Assembly: GCA_964591375.1 (NCBI GenBank)
Contig: CAZQAU010000050.1
Span: forward strand, 1 to 6,755
Direction: 5' to 3'
DNA from: CAYYYG01 sp964591375
GTDB lineage: Bacteria; Patescibacteriota; Microgenomatia; UBA1406; GWC2-37-13
Length of the DNA stretch: 6,755 nt
In this document: piece after piece, positions 1 to 5,754 of the stretch
Position numbering within the stretch: the first letter of the stretch is position 1
Layout of the letters: every line of letters begins with the position of its first letter
The notes under the pieces: model-generated
The model's database searches: none
What the model was told of the DNA's origin: nothing
What the model saw: only the letters and a program-made list of their open reading frames with translations
Translations under genes and position numbers: made by a program

Positions 1-51
1 TCTAACTTCCCAGGAGTCTTTTGGAATGAGTATCATATTTTAAAAGAATAG
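1..51 (+). CDS. Possible C-terminal end of an upstream gene (partial)
   Basis: Frame 1 is open from the first base to a TAG at 49-51 and reads SNFPGVFWNEYHILKE. The mix of aromatic and charged residues looks like a real protein C-terminus, and the other two plus frames give less convincing peptides. Sixteen codons are too few to identify a family. A promoter at 110-118 starts the next transcription unit, which fits a gene ending here. It may equally be a chance open stretch. Confidence 0.35.
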   Translation, partial: SNFPGVFWNEYHILKE

Positions 52-72
52 TTTAAGGTGTATGGAGGAAAA

Positions 73-105
73 ATGCAAATTTTAAATAATACTGTATATA
101 CCTGA
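73..105 (+). other. Candidate 10-codon small ORF with strong Shine-Dalgarno
   Basis: GGAGG at 64-68 stands 4 bases before ATG at 73-75, which opens MQILNNTVYT and stops at TGA 103-105. This is one of only two good ribosome binding sites in the window. The peptide has no recognisable family. The ORF ends just before the extended -10 promoter at 110-118, so it would belong to a transcript entering from the left rather than being a leader peptide of the gene at 207. It could be chance. Confidence 0.15.
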
Positions 106-109
106 AGTT

Positions 110-118
110 TGATATAAT
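110..118 (+). promoter_or_regulatory. Extended -10 promoter for the 102-codon gene
   Basis: The sequence TGATATAAT is a perfect extended -10 (TG, one base, TATAAT with the hexamer at 113-118). No good -35 is visible 16-18 bases upstream, which extended -10 promoters can tolerate. Transcription would start near 125 and give a leader of about 80 bases. The same TGATA-rich element recurs before the tRNA pair and before the operon at 1635, which supports the call. Confidence 0.6.
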
Positions 119-136
119 TTGAGCCTGTTTCGTCAA

Positions 137-187
137 CCGCGATTAATGCTTATCTCGGGCGTGACGAGATAGGTATTTTAAAAGCGG
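137..187 (+). promoter_or_regulatory. Structured 5' leader: hairpin with possible outer stem
   Basis: TATCTCG (151-157) pairs with CGAGATA (165-171) around a 7-base loop. The stem extends by a T-G wobble and a C-G pair to 149/173. CCGC (137-140) can pair with GCGG (184-187) as an outer stem ending about 8 bases before the Shine-Dalgarno at 195-200. The hairpin is followed by TATTTTA, so it could also act as a weak transcription terminator or attenuator. It matches no riboswitch class I recognise. Confidence 0.4.
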
Positions 188-206
188 CGTGTAAAAGGAG
201 TCTTCC

Positions 207-515
207 ATGCAATACGTAATGTTAGCTCTCGTATCATGCATCGTTATATTTGTTTCATGGCGTATTGGCTTAAACATATATATGTTGATGCGGTACGGTC
301 TTGTAAGGGCACAATGGATAAGCTATAAACCGTTTGGAAATAGGTATGTTGTAATTGCCGATATTTGGGCATCAGTTGTAGATCTCAATAATGGAGATCG
401 TGATGATGATCAAATTCATTGTAAAGTAACCTTTGTGTATAAGGAAAGGATGGAAGAGTATGAAGGGACTGAAAAAATATTGAGGCGCGGATTGATCAAG
501 CGATCAATATTATAA
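207..515 (+). CDS. Small membrane-anchored protein of unknown function
   Basis: This 102-residue protein starts with a hydrophobic segment (residues about 3-28, including VMLALVSCIVIFVSW) that would anchor it in the membrane. A polar, acidic domain follows (about 33-92) that looks beta-rich, with VVIADIWASVVDL and QIHCKVTFVYKER and the acidic run DRDDD between them. Layout and size recall DUF3592-like single-span proteins, but the match is too weak to assign. The start is well supported: AAGGAG at 195-200 lies 6 bases before the ATG, the best ribosome binding site of any full-length gene here. It has its own extended -10 promoter and a hairpin leader, and it is followed by a hairpin terminator, so it is probably monocistronic. 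Function not recognised. Confidence 0.7.
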   Translation: MQYVMLALVSCIVIFVSWRIGLNIYMLMRYGLVRAQWISYKPFGNRYVVIADIWASVVDLNNGDRDDDQIHCKVTFVYKERMEEYEGTEKILRRGLIKRSIL

Positions 516-521
516 ACTGAT

Positions 522-554
522 GGGGAAGATGATTTCACGCCGCTCATCTTCTTT
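522..554 (+). terminator. Hairpin terminator after the 102-codon gene
   Basis: GAAGATGA (525-532) pairs perfectly with TCATCTTC (544-551) around an 11-base loop. Three G-T wobbles can extend the stem to 522/554, using the short T run that follows on the plus strand. It lies 6 bases after the stop codon. The T tract is short, so efficiency is uncertain. A second 7-bp hairpin, ATTGATC (491-497) with GATCAAT (502-508), overlaps the end of the coding region just upstream. Confidence 0.5.
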
Positions 555-570
555 GATATAAAAAATAGTG

Positions 571-644
571 TGGCCGCTGAGGGACTTGAACCCCCGACCT
601 ATGCGATGTAAACGCAGCGCTCTAGCCAACTGAGCTAAGCGGCC
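571..644 (-). tRNA. trnV: tRNA-Val (anticodon UAC)
   Basis: Read on the minus strand, all four arms form. The 7-bp acceptor stem is perfect (GGCCGCT with AGCGGCC), the D stem is GCTC/GAGC, and the T arm is GGGGG-TTCAAGT-CCCTC with one G-U. The anticodon loop TTTACAT gives UAC (bases 608-610 of the plus strand), which reads Val GUA codons. One oddity is a C-U mismatch at the 27-43 pair at the top of the anticodon stem. The discriminator is A and the genome continues CAC, so CCA is not encoded and must be added by a CCA-adding enzyme. A T6 run (minus strand of 560-565) lies shortly downstream and may help termination. It is probably co-transcribed behind tRNA-Ile. Confidence 0.95.
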
Positions 645-653
645 GATGTTAGT

Positions 654-710
654 CAGTAGTCTCAAGACGGTAGGCTGTAGATTAAAACTACTGTCTACAG
701 ACTAAAGTCT
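654..710. repeat. Palindrome-rich spacer between the two tRNA genes
   Basis: The 78-base spacer is built largely of GTAG/CTAC and AGAC/GTCT words and holds several short inverted repeats. These are CAGTAGT (654-660) with ACTACTG (687-693), GTCT (659-662) with AGAC (665-668), CTGTAG (675-680) with CTACAG (695-700), and AGACT (699-703) with AGTCT (706-710). The pairings overlap, so they cannot all form at once. It may be a copy of a small dispersed intergenic repeat or a processing structure in the tRNA precursor. One copy alone cannot show which. Confidence 0.4.
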
Positions 711-722
711 TCTGTCTATCTG

Positions 723-794
723 TGCGCGCGGATAGAATCGAACTATCGCTCTGTTCTTTATCAGAGAACTGTTTTACCATTAAACTACGCGCGC
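723..794 (-). tRNA. trnI: tRNA-Ile (anticodon GAU)
   Basis: On the minus strand the acceptor stem is an all G-C alternating GCGCGCG/CGCGCGC. The D stem is GTTT/AAAC with a short 7-base loop holding GG. The anticodon stem is GTTCT/AGAAC and the T arm GATAG-TTCGATT-CTATC. All stems are fully paired. The loop CTGATAA gives GAU (plus-strand bases 760-762), which reads Ile AUC and AUU. The discriminator is A and the next bases are CAG, so CCA is not encoded. A perfect extended -10 lies just upstream (804-812), placing the transcription start within a few bases of the mature 5' end. It is the first gene of a probable Ile-Val tRNA unit. Confidence 0.95.
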
Positions 795-803
795 TATTTG
801 AAA

Positions 804-812
804 ATTATATCA
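804..812 (-). promoter_or_regulatory. Extended -10 promoter of the tRNA-Ile/tRNA-Val unit
   Basis: On the minus strand the bases read TGATATAAT, with the hexamer TATAAT at 809-804. This is identical to the promoter at 110-118 on the plus strand. Its distance to the tRNA-Ile 5' end (794) predicts a very short precursor leader. No clear -35 is visible. Confidence 0.6.
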
Positions 813-895
813 TTCAATCCCTGTTTTCTCTATATTATTTATTGCAAACATTCACTTTCAGTCTTCATGTTATACAATCCTCTATTATATATACA

Positions 896-1582
896 TTATA
901 TGACGAAGAAACGATGCTTCAATAATGTCCATACACCAATGATACCGTCAGTATAAAATATTTTTTTACCTTCTTTATACGTTCTGGGGTAATAACGTAT
1001 GGGAACTTCTTTAATGGAAATATCTTTTTTGAGAATTATCGCTGTGATTTCTGCTTCAAATTCAAATCCATTACTTTGTATGTCTATTGATTTTAGCAAA
1101 GCCGCATCAAATAGTTTATATCCCGTATAAATGTCATGAAGATTTTTGTTAAATAAGATATTAGCTACCCGCGTTATCAGCTTATTTCCCATGTAGTGCG
1201 TAAAGTATCCTTTACTATTATTTCGTTGCATACGGTTACCATATACCACTGGTGTATCGGGAAGGATTAAACTACTTAATAGATCAGGTAAGTCTTCTGG
1301 AGAGTATTCAAGATCCGCATCCTGAAAAATAATTGCATTACCTTTTGCATGGTTTATTCCGACCCGCACTGCTTTTCCTCTGCCCTGATTTTTTTGGTGA
1401 AGCGTAATAATTTCTTTTTCGTACTTTTTAAGAACTGTCGCTGTCCCATCAGTTGATCCGTCGTTTATCACAATAATTTCTTTTTCCCATCCGTTTATTT
1501 TTTGCTTGATGAGTTTATCAAGTATTTTTGCGATAGTTTTTTCTTCATTGTAGACAGGAACAATAATGGAAATTACTTTCAT
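896..1582 (-). CDS. GT2 glycosyltransferase, polyprenyl-phosphate mannose/glucose synthase type
   Basis: This 228-residue soluble protein has the GT-A fold layout of family 2 glycosyltransferases close to DPM1. The N-terminus is ISIIVPVYNEE (4-14). NDGSTDGT (40-47) binds the nucleotide sugar, and D88-A-D90 is the metal-binding DxD. YGNRM (114-118), DIYTGYKLF (150-158), GFEFEAEIT (172-180) and VPIRYYPRTYKEGKKI (193-208) are conserved family landmarks. It lacks the C-terminal membrane segments of GtrB/ArnC-type members, as in the short DPM1-like enzymes. The family moves mannose or glucose from a nucleotide sugar to a polyprenyl phosphate on the cytoplasmic side; the exact sugar cannot be read here. 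The start gives the canonical N-terminus, but no Shine-Dalgarno precedes it. It is divergent from an operon ending in a GT-C-like gene that could use its product. No clear terminator lies between it and the tRNAs. Confidence 0.9.
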   Translation of the reverse strand: MKVISIIVPVYNEEKTIAKILDKLIKQKINGWEKEIIVINDGSTDGTATVLKKYEKEIITLHQKNQGRGKAVRVGINHAKGNAIIFQDADLEYSPEDLPDLLSSLILPDTPVVYGNRMQRNNSKGYFTHYMGNKLITRVANILFNKNLHDIYTGYKLFDAALLKSIDIQSNGFEFEAEITAIILKKDISIKEVPIRYYPRTYKEGKKIFYTDGIIGVWTLLKHRFFVI

Positions 1583-1596
1583 GTGGTTAATAAATT

Positions 1597-1605
1597 TGAT
1601 ATGAT
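1597..1605 (+). promoter_or_regulatory. Extended -10 promoter of the three-gene operon
   Basis: The sequence TGATATGAT (hexamer TATGAT at 1600-1605) differs by one base from the extended -10 elements at 110-118 and 804-812. Transcription would start near 1612, leaving a leader of about 23 bases without a Shine-Dalgarno before ATG 1635. A candidate minus-strand -10, TATATA at 1608-1613, overlaps the same 52-base gap and could serve the GT2 gene, but it is weak. Confidence 0.45.
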
Positions 1606-1634
1606 GCTATATATTTTTAATTCTACACTATGCA

Positions 1635-2930
1635 ATGAAATCTACATTACTACTGCTTTTGAGCATTCTGATAATGCCACTTTTTGTTTATGCTCATCCT
1701 ATAGATGAAATCGATGGAATAAAAACATATGATCAAAAGCAAATTATAACAGTCAAATCTGACAAGATCATTTTAAACATAGATTTAACATTTTATGCTC
1801 TAGATAAAACACGTATATGGGATAGTATAGATACAAATAAAGATCGACTGATAACTTCAGAAGAACAGTTGATATGGATGAAAAAAGGTAGACAGTCATC
1901 CTGGCTTGTATTTGAAAATATAAAAAGTGAATTTGTTCCTTCTGCTTTAACGTTTCCAGAATACTACGATTTTTTTTCTGTCAAGCCGGCTAAGGTTATT
2001 ATAGTTTTTGAATCAAAACATTTTATAAAACCACCAACACATATCGAGTATTTTTACAAAGGCAAAGATAAAGTTTTGTCACAAATCGATATAAAGGTAG
2101 AAGGTAGCGATCAAATAGCAATCGAAACTATCAAAAAAAGAACGTCAAATTCTCTTTACATTTCTCTAAAAAAAGGAACAGGCATGAGTAGCGCAGTCCC
2201 TGGTATAAAAGCAACGGATGCTGTATCTTCATTTCTAAATACATATATTAAAAGCGAAAATGTTTCTTTTAATTTGCAAGTTTACGCATTATTTACTGCA
2301 TTAATTCTCGGTGCTATTCATGCTTTAACTCCCGGACATGGGAAGGCTATAACGGCCGGTTATCTTGTCGGTTCAAAAGGTACTCTTATTCATGCAGTCT
2401 ATCTCGGCGTAATAATTACCGTTACTCACACCGCAAGCGTTTTTATTTTAGGTGCCATTACACTATTTTTGAGCGCCTATATTGTGCCGGCAACTATTAT
2501 TAAATCTTTAAATCTGATTTCCGGTATGCTAATTGTAGGATTTGGACTGTCTTTATTATTACAAAGAATAAAATATTTAATTGAAGACAGAAATATTTTG
2601 CATGAACATACAAAACTTCAAAATAAACCGTTAACATTCAAACATTTACTTGCTTTTGGAATTTCAGGAGGTATAGTCCCCTGTGTCGACGCCCTGGCTA
2701 TTTTATTGGTCGCTGTATCCTTACAAAAAATAATCTTTGGTTTATTAATCCTACTTACATTTAGCATTGGATTATCTGCAGCGTTAACGGTATCGGGAAT
2801 GTTGGCAATTACTGCACAAAAAAAAGTATTTCAAAGATTTGAAAGGCTTAATCGAATAGAGCATTATCTCGGAATTATTTCAGCAGTTGTTGTTACAATA
2901 CTGGGTATTATCTTATTGATTAAATTATGA
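1635..2930 (+). CDS. NicO/RcnA-family nickel/cobalt-type transporter with secreted N-terminal domain
   Basis: This 431-residue protein has three parts. A signal peptide (1-20, ending VYA) exposes His21-Pro22, like the AHP start common in long NicO-family proteins. A periplasmic or extracellular domain (about 21-210) follows and contains an EF-hand-like loop at 66-77, with D66, N68, D70, I73 and E77 at ligand or core positions; R71 replaces the usual Gly. A membrane domain of about six helices (214-430) completes it. The membrane domain carries the family's HALTPGHGK (229-237), HTAS (265-268) and GISGGIVPC (342-350) motifs. The cytoplasmic loop holds only a small His cluster (HEH, 323-325), unlike His-rich RcnA. 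The family moves Ni2+ or Co2+ in or out; direction and metal cannot be settled here. It is the first gene of the operon and overlaps the next by ATGA. No Shine-Dalgarno is seen; the signal peptide supports the chosen ATG. Confidence 0.85.
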   Translation: MKSTLLLLLSILIMPLFVYAHPIDEIDGIKTYDQKQIITVKSDKIILNIDLTFYALDKTRIWDSIDTNKDRLITSEEQLIWMKKGRQSSWLVFENIKSEFVPSALTFPEYYDFFSVKPAKVIIVFESKHFIKPPTHIEYFYKGKDKVLSQIDIKVEGSDQIAIETIKKRTSNSLYISLKKGTGMSSAVPGIKATDAVSSFLNTYIKSENVSFNLQVYALFTALILGAIHALTPGHGKAITAGYLVGSKGTLIHAVYLGVIITVTHTASVFILGAITLFLSAYIVPATIIKSLNLISGMLIVGFGLSLLLQRIKYLIEDRNILHEHTKLQNKPLTFKHLLAFGISGGIVPCVDALAILLVAVSLQKIIFGLLILLTFSIGLSAALTVSGMLAITAQKKVFQRFERLNRIEHYLGIISAVVVTILGIILLIKL

Positions 2931-4081
2931 GGAAGTATATTTCAGCATTATTAATCGTCTCCAGTTTTTTTTTATTAACTCGAAGTATAACCTTCGCTAC
3001 TGGAGCATTTGCAACTAACGGATTACCTCAAACTGCCCTAACAGAATCACGAAGTATAGTAATTCTAGACGGTACAAAAGAAACAATTATTTCGACAAAT
3101 ACTTTCGCAATAAATCCATTAATTATCGACAATTTTGCCTGGCTTATTCCTGTTCCCGGGAAAGCTGATGTGAAAATACTTCAAGATGATGCGTTTATAC
3201 AAATGGACAAATTAACTCAAAAAAAGTTTGCTAAAAATAACTGGCTAAATATGATTTTATATCCTGATATATACGAGGAAACTAGTCAGCCATCTCAAAC
3301 ATTTACATACCCAGTCTATTTAAAAAACCCACAAGTTTTCTCGTACAAAGATAAAGGAAAAGCTATTCAACAATGGTTATATGAACTAGGCTTTTTTATT
3401 CCCAAAAACGGAAGAACATTATATAAATCTTACATTGATAAAAAATGGCATTTTGTTGGAGCCCAGGTAGATGCTGTTCATATGGAAATGGATGCGACAG
3501 ACAGTTTGATCATGAGCGGGGCTCATACACAGCCTTTATCGGTTTCATTCGTAACATCTGAGCCAGTTATCCCCCTTCGTTTTTCAACATTACAGCCAGA
3601 TAGAGATTCAAACTTTGCGCCGTTATCATTTCCGTATGGCAGCTCATCTGAAGCCATACTGGGAGCCAAAGACGACCGCATTGATGATTTACTCGCGACA
3701 CCGTCTGCTAATAAATTCCCGCCAGTACCGATCGATTTTATGAACATGAAAATTGAACTTTTTATATTCGCAGAAAATAAAACAATAATACCTGGTTTCA
3801 TAACAGCATATGCTGACTGGATAGATACTCAAAAGTATTCTCTGAAAGATGGCAAAGGAAAGTATTATTGGAAATTACCTCAAAAAAAGATGTATTTAAC
3901 ACATTTATATACATATAAGCCGATTTCACAGCTGGAAGATCTTACTATCAAAAAAGCAAATAATAATAATAGAGTAAATCCATATATTTCTTTATGGGAG
4001 GTGATTTTTCGATTCATTTTATTAACTCTTTTATTAATATCTATATTCAATTATTTAAAAAAGAAGTTTATACATTCATGA
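2927..4081 (+). CDS. DUF2330 protein, secreted and C-terminally membrane-anchored
   Basis: This 384-residue protein has a signal peptide (about 1-25), a large extracytoplasmic domain, and a C-terminal hydrophobic segment (358-375) followed by basic KKKF, which would anchor it with a short cytoplasmic tail. DUF2330 landmarks are visible: SRSIVILDGTKETI (41-54), NFAWLIPVPGKADV (69-82), LYELGFFIPKNG (151-162), KKWHFVGAQV (172-181), and LSVSFVTSEPVIPLRFS (204-220), the typical plane leading into the C-terminal half. The cysteines common near the mature N-terminus of many relatives are absent; the whole protein has no Cys. DUF2330 has no established biochemical function. The start ATG overlaps the transporter's TGA, so it is likely translationally coupled to it. 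A T9 run at 2965-2973 in the signal-peptide region could slip. Role unknown; the context suggests an envelope function. Confidence 0.8.
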   Translation: MRKYISALLIVSSFFLLTRSITFATGAFATNGLPQTALTESRSIVILDGTKETIISTNTFAINPLIIDNFAWLIPVPGKADVKILQDDAFIQMDKLTQKKFAKNNWLNMILYPDIYEETSQPSQTFTYPVYLKNPQVFSYKDKGKAIQQWLYELGFFIPKNGRTLYKSYIDKKWHFVGAQVDAVHMEMDATDSLIMSGAHTQPLSVSFVTSEPVIPLRFSTLQPDRDSNFAPLSFPYGSSSEAILGAKDDRIDDLLATPSANKFPPVPIDFMNMKIELFIFAENKTIIPGFITAYADWIDTQKYSLKDGKGKYYWKLPQKKMYLTHLYTYKPISQLEDLTIKKANNNNRVNPYISLWEVIFRFILLTLLLISIFNYLKKKFIHS

Positions 4082-5754
4082 AGGTCATCATAAATTCATT
4101 GCGTAACACTCTGTTTCTTATCGGAGTTATAGCGCTTACGGGATTACTATCTCATATTTCATATATTTTCAATGATTTTACATGGCTTGATCATAATGAT
4201 ATTCAATCAAAAACATCTATATTACCATTCGAGCAGATATATAAAGCTTTTATAACTCCCTTTGGTAGAACGGCTTTTTATCGTCCTCTTGTTACATTAA
4301 GTTACAGTTTAGATTATTTATTGTATGGAGAAAAAGCCTGGGGGTATCACCTCACTAATGTACTATTGCACATTGCATTGTCTATAATGGCGTTCTTTTT
4401 TCTTCAGGTTTTTTTTTCAGTTAATAAACGAATAGCATTTATAGCAGCACTCATTATTACAGTACATCCCGCAGGTATTATAGTTGTGGGTTCCATTACA
4501 CAGCGTCAGGAAATACTATTTATTTTTTTTACCATGGCCACACTCTATTTTTATATCAAAAATAAATATAAAAGATCTACTATGAAGATTTTTTTAACAC
4601 AATTCTTTTGGTTAATGGCATTATTTTCTAAAGAAACTGCTTTGGTAATTATTCCAGGATTTATTTTTTTATGGGAAATCAGCATATACAGACAGATTCA
4701 CAAAAGAAGCGATTTAAAAAGAACACTTTTGATATGGACAAGTGGAATTTTAATTACACTTATATATCTGTTTATGCGCTTTGGTGCAGTTCCTCAGATT
4801 TGGGCTACTAAAATGCCTATATTAAGTATATCTGAGTGGATTAGTTTACGTTTTACATTAACTACACGTATTTTAACTATTCTTATTTTGCCTTTAAAGC
4901 CTTCGTTTAGCGATGTCGTTACATTGAGATCCATTTATAGTTTATATAACCTTATATCTATGTTTTTGATAGTTTTATTGATCTCTTTTTTATATATAAA
5001 TCATACAAAACCGAATAAAAAATTAATAATATTGTGTTTTTTACTTACTATTTCAGCTGGATTAAATTTCATTCCTGTCCCGCGAGTTGCTTCGCCTCAT
5101 TATGCTTATTTGCCGCTAATACCATTCAGTATTGCGTTATCAGTGCTGTTATCTGACAAACATCTTTTTAGATACGTTTTATTTAGTTGGATAATTATTT
5201 GTGTAATCTCATCTTTTCATTCAGGATTTCAGTTTAAAAATGATCTAATGCTGTTCTCAAAGGAAGTAAACCGTAGTTCTGATTTTTTAGAAGCACATCA
5301 GTATTTAGGAGATTATTATTATAGTAATAAAGATTTAGGTAGAGCTGCGAAGCATTATCAGATTTCACTTCAGAAAATAAATAACCATTTTGCCTACATA
5401 GATCGATATGCTGTATTAAACAATTTTGCTGGAGTGCGAATGGAACAGAATAAATTGGAAGAAGCTGAGTCATTATTATCCCAAATTGAAAAACCAACTT
5501 TAACAATGGTTTACAATCGAGCAGTTATTGCTTATAAAATTGGAGATCACAAGCGTGTGATTCATTTGCTTAGTCAACATATAAATCAATGGCAAGATAA
5601 GCAACCTTTATATATGCTTGCAAGCTCATTACATCTACTGGGAAGAGAAGAAGAAGAACATAGTGTACTCAAACGCATCCGTTCGTTAGTTTCAGATGAA
5701 GAAAGAAAAAAAATTGATTCTTATTTAATCAATAATACGTTGAAGGAAAATTAA
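4078..5754 (+). CDS. GT-C/TMTC-like polytopic glycosyltransferase with C-terminal TPR repeats
   Basis: This 558-residue protein has about eleven membrane helices (roughly 10-380) and then a soluble TPR-like region (about 400-550; e.g. FLEAHQYLGDYYYSNKDLGRAAKHY). The first extracytoplasmic loop has FTWLDHND (34-41) with D38 and D41 in the place of the GT-C catalytic acidic motif. FYRPLVTLSYSLDYLLYG (67-84) and GYHLTNVLLH (89-98) follow. HP at 130-131, RQE at 143-145, FSKET at 183-187 and PHYAYLP (340-346) are further landmarks of the bacterial TPR/PMT-like family related to TMTC. Such enzymes are expected to transfer sugar from a polyprenyl phosphate to exported targets; substrate unknown. The ATG overlaps the preceding TGA. 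An in-frame ATG at 3994 would extend it by 28 residues but would overlap DUF2330 by 88 bases, so I reject it. Tail-to-tail it overlaps the cupredoxin-like gene by 4 bases. A T9 run lies near 4409-4417. Confidence 0.85.
   Translation: MKVIINSLRNTLFLIGVIALTGLLSHISYIFNDFTWLDHNDIQSKTSILPFEQIYKAFITPFGRTAFYRPLVTLSYSLDYLLYGEKAWGYHLTNVLLHIALSIMAFFFLQVFFSVNKRIAFIAALIITVHPAGIIVVGSITQRQEILFIFFTMATLYFYIKNKYKRSTMKIFLTQFFWLMALFSKETALVIIPGFIFLWEISIYRQIHKRSDLKRTLLIWTSGILITLIYLFMRFGAVPQIWATKMPILSISEWISLRFTLTTRILTILILPLKPSFSDVVTLRSIYSLYNLISMFLIVLLISFLYINHTKPNKKLIILCFLLTISAGLNFIPVPRVASPHYAYLPLIPFSIALSVLLSDKHLFRYVLFSWIIICVISSFHSGFQFKNDLMLFSKEVNRSSDFLEAHQYLGDYYYSNKDLGRAAKHYQISLQKINNHFAYIDRYAVLNNFAGVRMEQNKLEEAESLLSQIEKPTLTMVYNRAVIAYKIGDHKRVIHLLSQHINQWQDKQPLYMLASSLHLLGREEEEHSVLKRIRSLVSDEERKKIDSYLINNTLKEN

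Noticed and set aside
558..644. tRNA cluster end as a phage or island attachment site
   Set aside because: No duplicated tRNA 3' end, integrase or other mobile gene is visible in the window.
722..925. 67-codon plus-strand ORF
   Set aside because: It runs across the tRNA-Ile gene in antisense and the AT-rich spacer beyond; no ribosome site and no protein-like features.
1502..1708. 68-codon plus-strand ORF
   Set aside because: It overlaps the 5' end of the GT2 gene in antisense and the start of the transporter gene in another frame; both real genes are well supported.
3523..3801. 92-codon minus-strand ORF
   Set aside because: It lies wholly inside the DUF2330 gene, whose frame shows family motifs; the antisense peptide has no recognisable features.
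3994..4077. Upstream in-frame start for the GT-C gene (28 extra residues)
   Set aside because: It would overlap DUF2330 by 88 bases, and the ATG at 4078 gives an ATGA overlap identical to the previous joint and a normal N-terminus.
5234..5506. 90-codon minus-strand ORF
   Set aside because: It is antisense to the TPR region of the GT-C gene and has no supporting start signals.
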